From: Grammothele lineata
Taxonomy: Eukaryota > Basidiomycota > Agaricomycetes > Polyporales > Polyporaceae
DNA length: 45,766 nucleotides
Assembly (NCBI GenBank): GCA_002150815.3
Contig: NDFF03000105.1
Location: 1-45,766 of the forward strand
Direction: 5' to 3'
The notes beneath the pieces are model-generated. The model worked only from the letters and a program-made list of their open reading frames with translations. It was not told where the DNA came from and searched no databases. Of this stretch, positions 44,752-45,766 are shown piece after piece; the first letter of the stretch is position 1, and every line of letters starts with the position of its first letter. A program made the translations under genes and the position numbers.

Positions 44752-45766
44752 GTGCTGTCCGACAGCATCGTCGCCACGGAGGTTGCGGTGCCCGAGACCG
44801 CTCAGCGCAACGCGGCGCCACCCATTACGCCCGGATCAAGCTCTTCGCTGGGACGTCCCCGTCTCCCGCGCGAGACGCTTGAAATGACTATGTTTTGGCA
44901 GGTAGTCTATCACGCGCTATCCCGTTTGCTCTCAGGCTAACCAGTGGGCACATTGACGTTGAACCAGCGTGTTTTTTTTTCGTTGATGGTCGAGTCGAAA
45001 TCTGGTGATCCGAGTTCGAGGGTCTCAATGATCAAACGCTCTCAGAAGGGAAACTTAGTCAATTCATCACGCTAAGTACGAGCTCTGGGACCGCCGCGCG
45101 GCGAAGTGCGAAGTGGGTTCCGAGGTACAACGAGCGTGTCACTCTGGCCCCAGGCGAAGGTCTGCTGGTGAAGCTGGCGTCCGTAAGCCAACCGTAGGAC
45201 TTCGAGGTTTATCGCGTTCTAGCCCTTCACCAATGATTCTGAGGCCGACGAGGCGTTTGTCCCGCTGTCTTCCTTACTCGACCACCTCTCCGCTACTGGC
45301 CCTCCGCCATCCTCTTTATCCGGTCCTCAAGCTCAAGAGGCGAGCAGCTCCAAGCGTCGCCTCGACGATGACCAAGCGTACGAAGATGCCCCACCGCGAA
45401 AGAAAAGAATGGTTGTCCAAGCTGGCGCTCCTGGCGACGCTCGGCCCGCAAGGGCAAGGCCATCAATCTGTCCTTGTTCGACGAACGAGCCCTCGACTTC
45501 GAGACAGCGACAACGACGGATGGTCCGACACCGAGGCCTTCGCGCCCGATGACGGATTCGACAACGCGGAACCCTTCAGCAACGTTGGAGACGACTACGC
45601 TGAACACGCCGATAAGAAGACGGGGCCGCCCTCGCGGTGAAGAGCTCCAGCCCGGCCCACGCTTCTCCAGCCCTGCCCCTCGTGTGCCCCGCCCTGCCGG
45701 CATTCCCTCTCCCCGACGGGTCCCCTCCTCGTCTCGAACACCTGTCCTCCCCCCTCCGCCCTCGTC
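44752..45766 (+). CDS. Partial gene running off the right edge; basic, AT-hook-like protein
   Basis: A possible first exon about 44752-44900 reads ETAQRNAAPPITPGSSSS and ends near a GGCAG/GTAGTC site. From about 45222 a second stretch reads NDSEADEAFVPLSSLLDHLS then SKRRLDDDQAYEDAPPRKKR. In an overlapping frame from about 45440 to the window end the sequence stays open: KGKAINLSLFDERALDFET, a Thr/Pro-rich part and RRRGRPRG (about 45616-45640), which fits an AT-hook core (GRP flanked by Arg). The frame change between KKR and KGKAINL has no obvious intron, so a frameshift or sequence error is possible. A nuclear role is inferred from the basic motifs only. Confidence 0.45.

Noticed and set aside
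44995..45045. Possible tRNA B-box (GAGTTCGAGGGTCTC)
   Set aside because: The T-arm does not pair and no matching A-box or acceptor stem is found upstream.
1..45766. CRISPR array, rRNA, bacterial operons or viral insertion
   Set aside because: No regularly spaced short repeats, no rRNA-like sequence and no recognisable viral gene were seen on either strand.

Overview
The window reads as nuclear DNA of a filamentous basidiomycete, most likely an Agaricomycete (mushroom or polypore). The evidence is many short GT-AG introns (44 to 73 bases) with CTAAC/CTGAC-like branch sites, a SUMO protease split by such introns, a decayed non-LTR retrotransposon of the type common in these fungi, and two proteins of lineage-restricted agaricomycete style. 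There are no bacterial signals, no rRNA and no tRNA that I could see. No database search was possible. Identities rest on motifs, and splice models rest on phase agreement across exons.

Layout. 0.2-2.5 kb (+): a complete Ulp1-type SUMO protease gene in nine exons. 3.3-7.5 kb: gene-poor, repeat-rich DNA with a doubtful ORF, a 149-bp tandem repeat (2.7 copies) and two diverged fold-back repeats. 7.8-12.9 kb (-): a nine-exon gene for a 1,557-residue protein with a compact cysteine cluster, basic stretches and a long helical region; every exon junction is in phase. 13-20.8 kb (-): three weaker multi-exon genes of unknown function. 21.1-22.6 kb (-): the decayed 3' half of a LINE (RNase H, zinc-binding region and C-terminal tail, no reverse transcriptase). 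23.9-25.2 kb (-): a two-exon gene for a 413-residue agaricomycete-specific protein of unknown role.

The right third (about 29-44 kb) is the most unusual part. A roughly 4-5 kb unit at about 31.86-36.6 kb occurs again, strongly diverged, at about 37.7-41.76 kb in the same orientation. Each unit seems to hold a divergent gene pair: a minus-strand gene with introns at matching places in both copies, and a plus-strand gene that starts with a hydrophobic, signal-peptide-like exon. Stops and frame breaks suggest that several of these genes are decaying. Two almost unchanged repeats overlie this old duplication: a 288-bp direct repeat with one mismatch (38,804 and 41,771) and an exact 127-bp repeat (29,052 and 43,435) on either side of the array. 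Old and recent duplication at one place suggests a locus that still recombines. A further gene with an AT-hook-like motif runs off the right edge.

The SUMO protease is the only gene with a clear biochemical role. Nothing here links it functionally to its neighbours. Most other genes look lineage-specific, so the window resembles a fast-evolving accessory region beside one conserved housekeeping gene.
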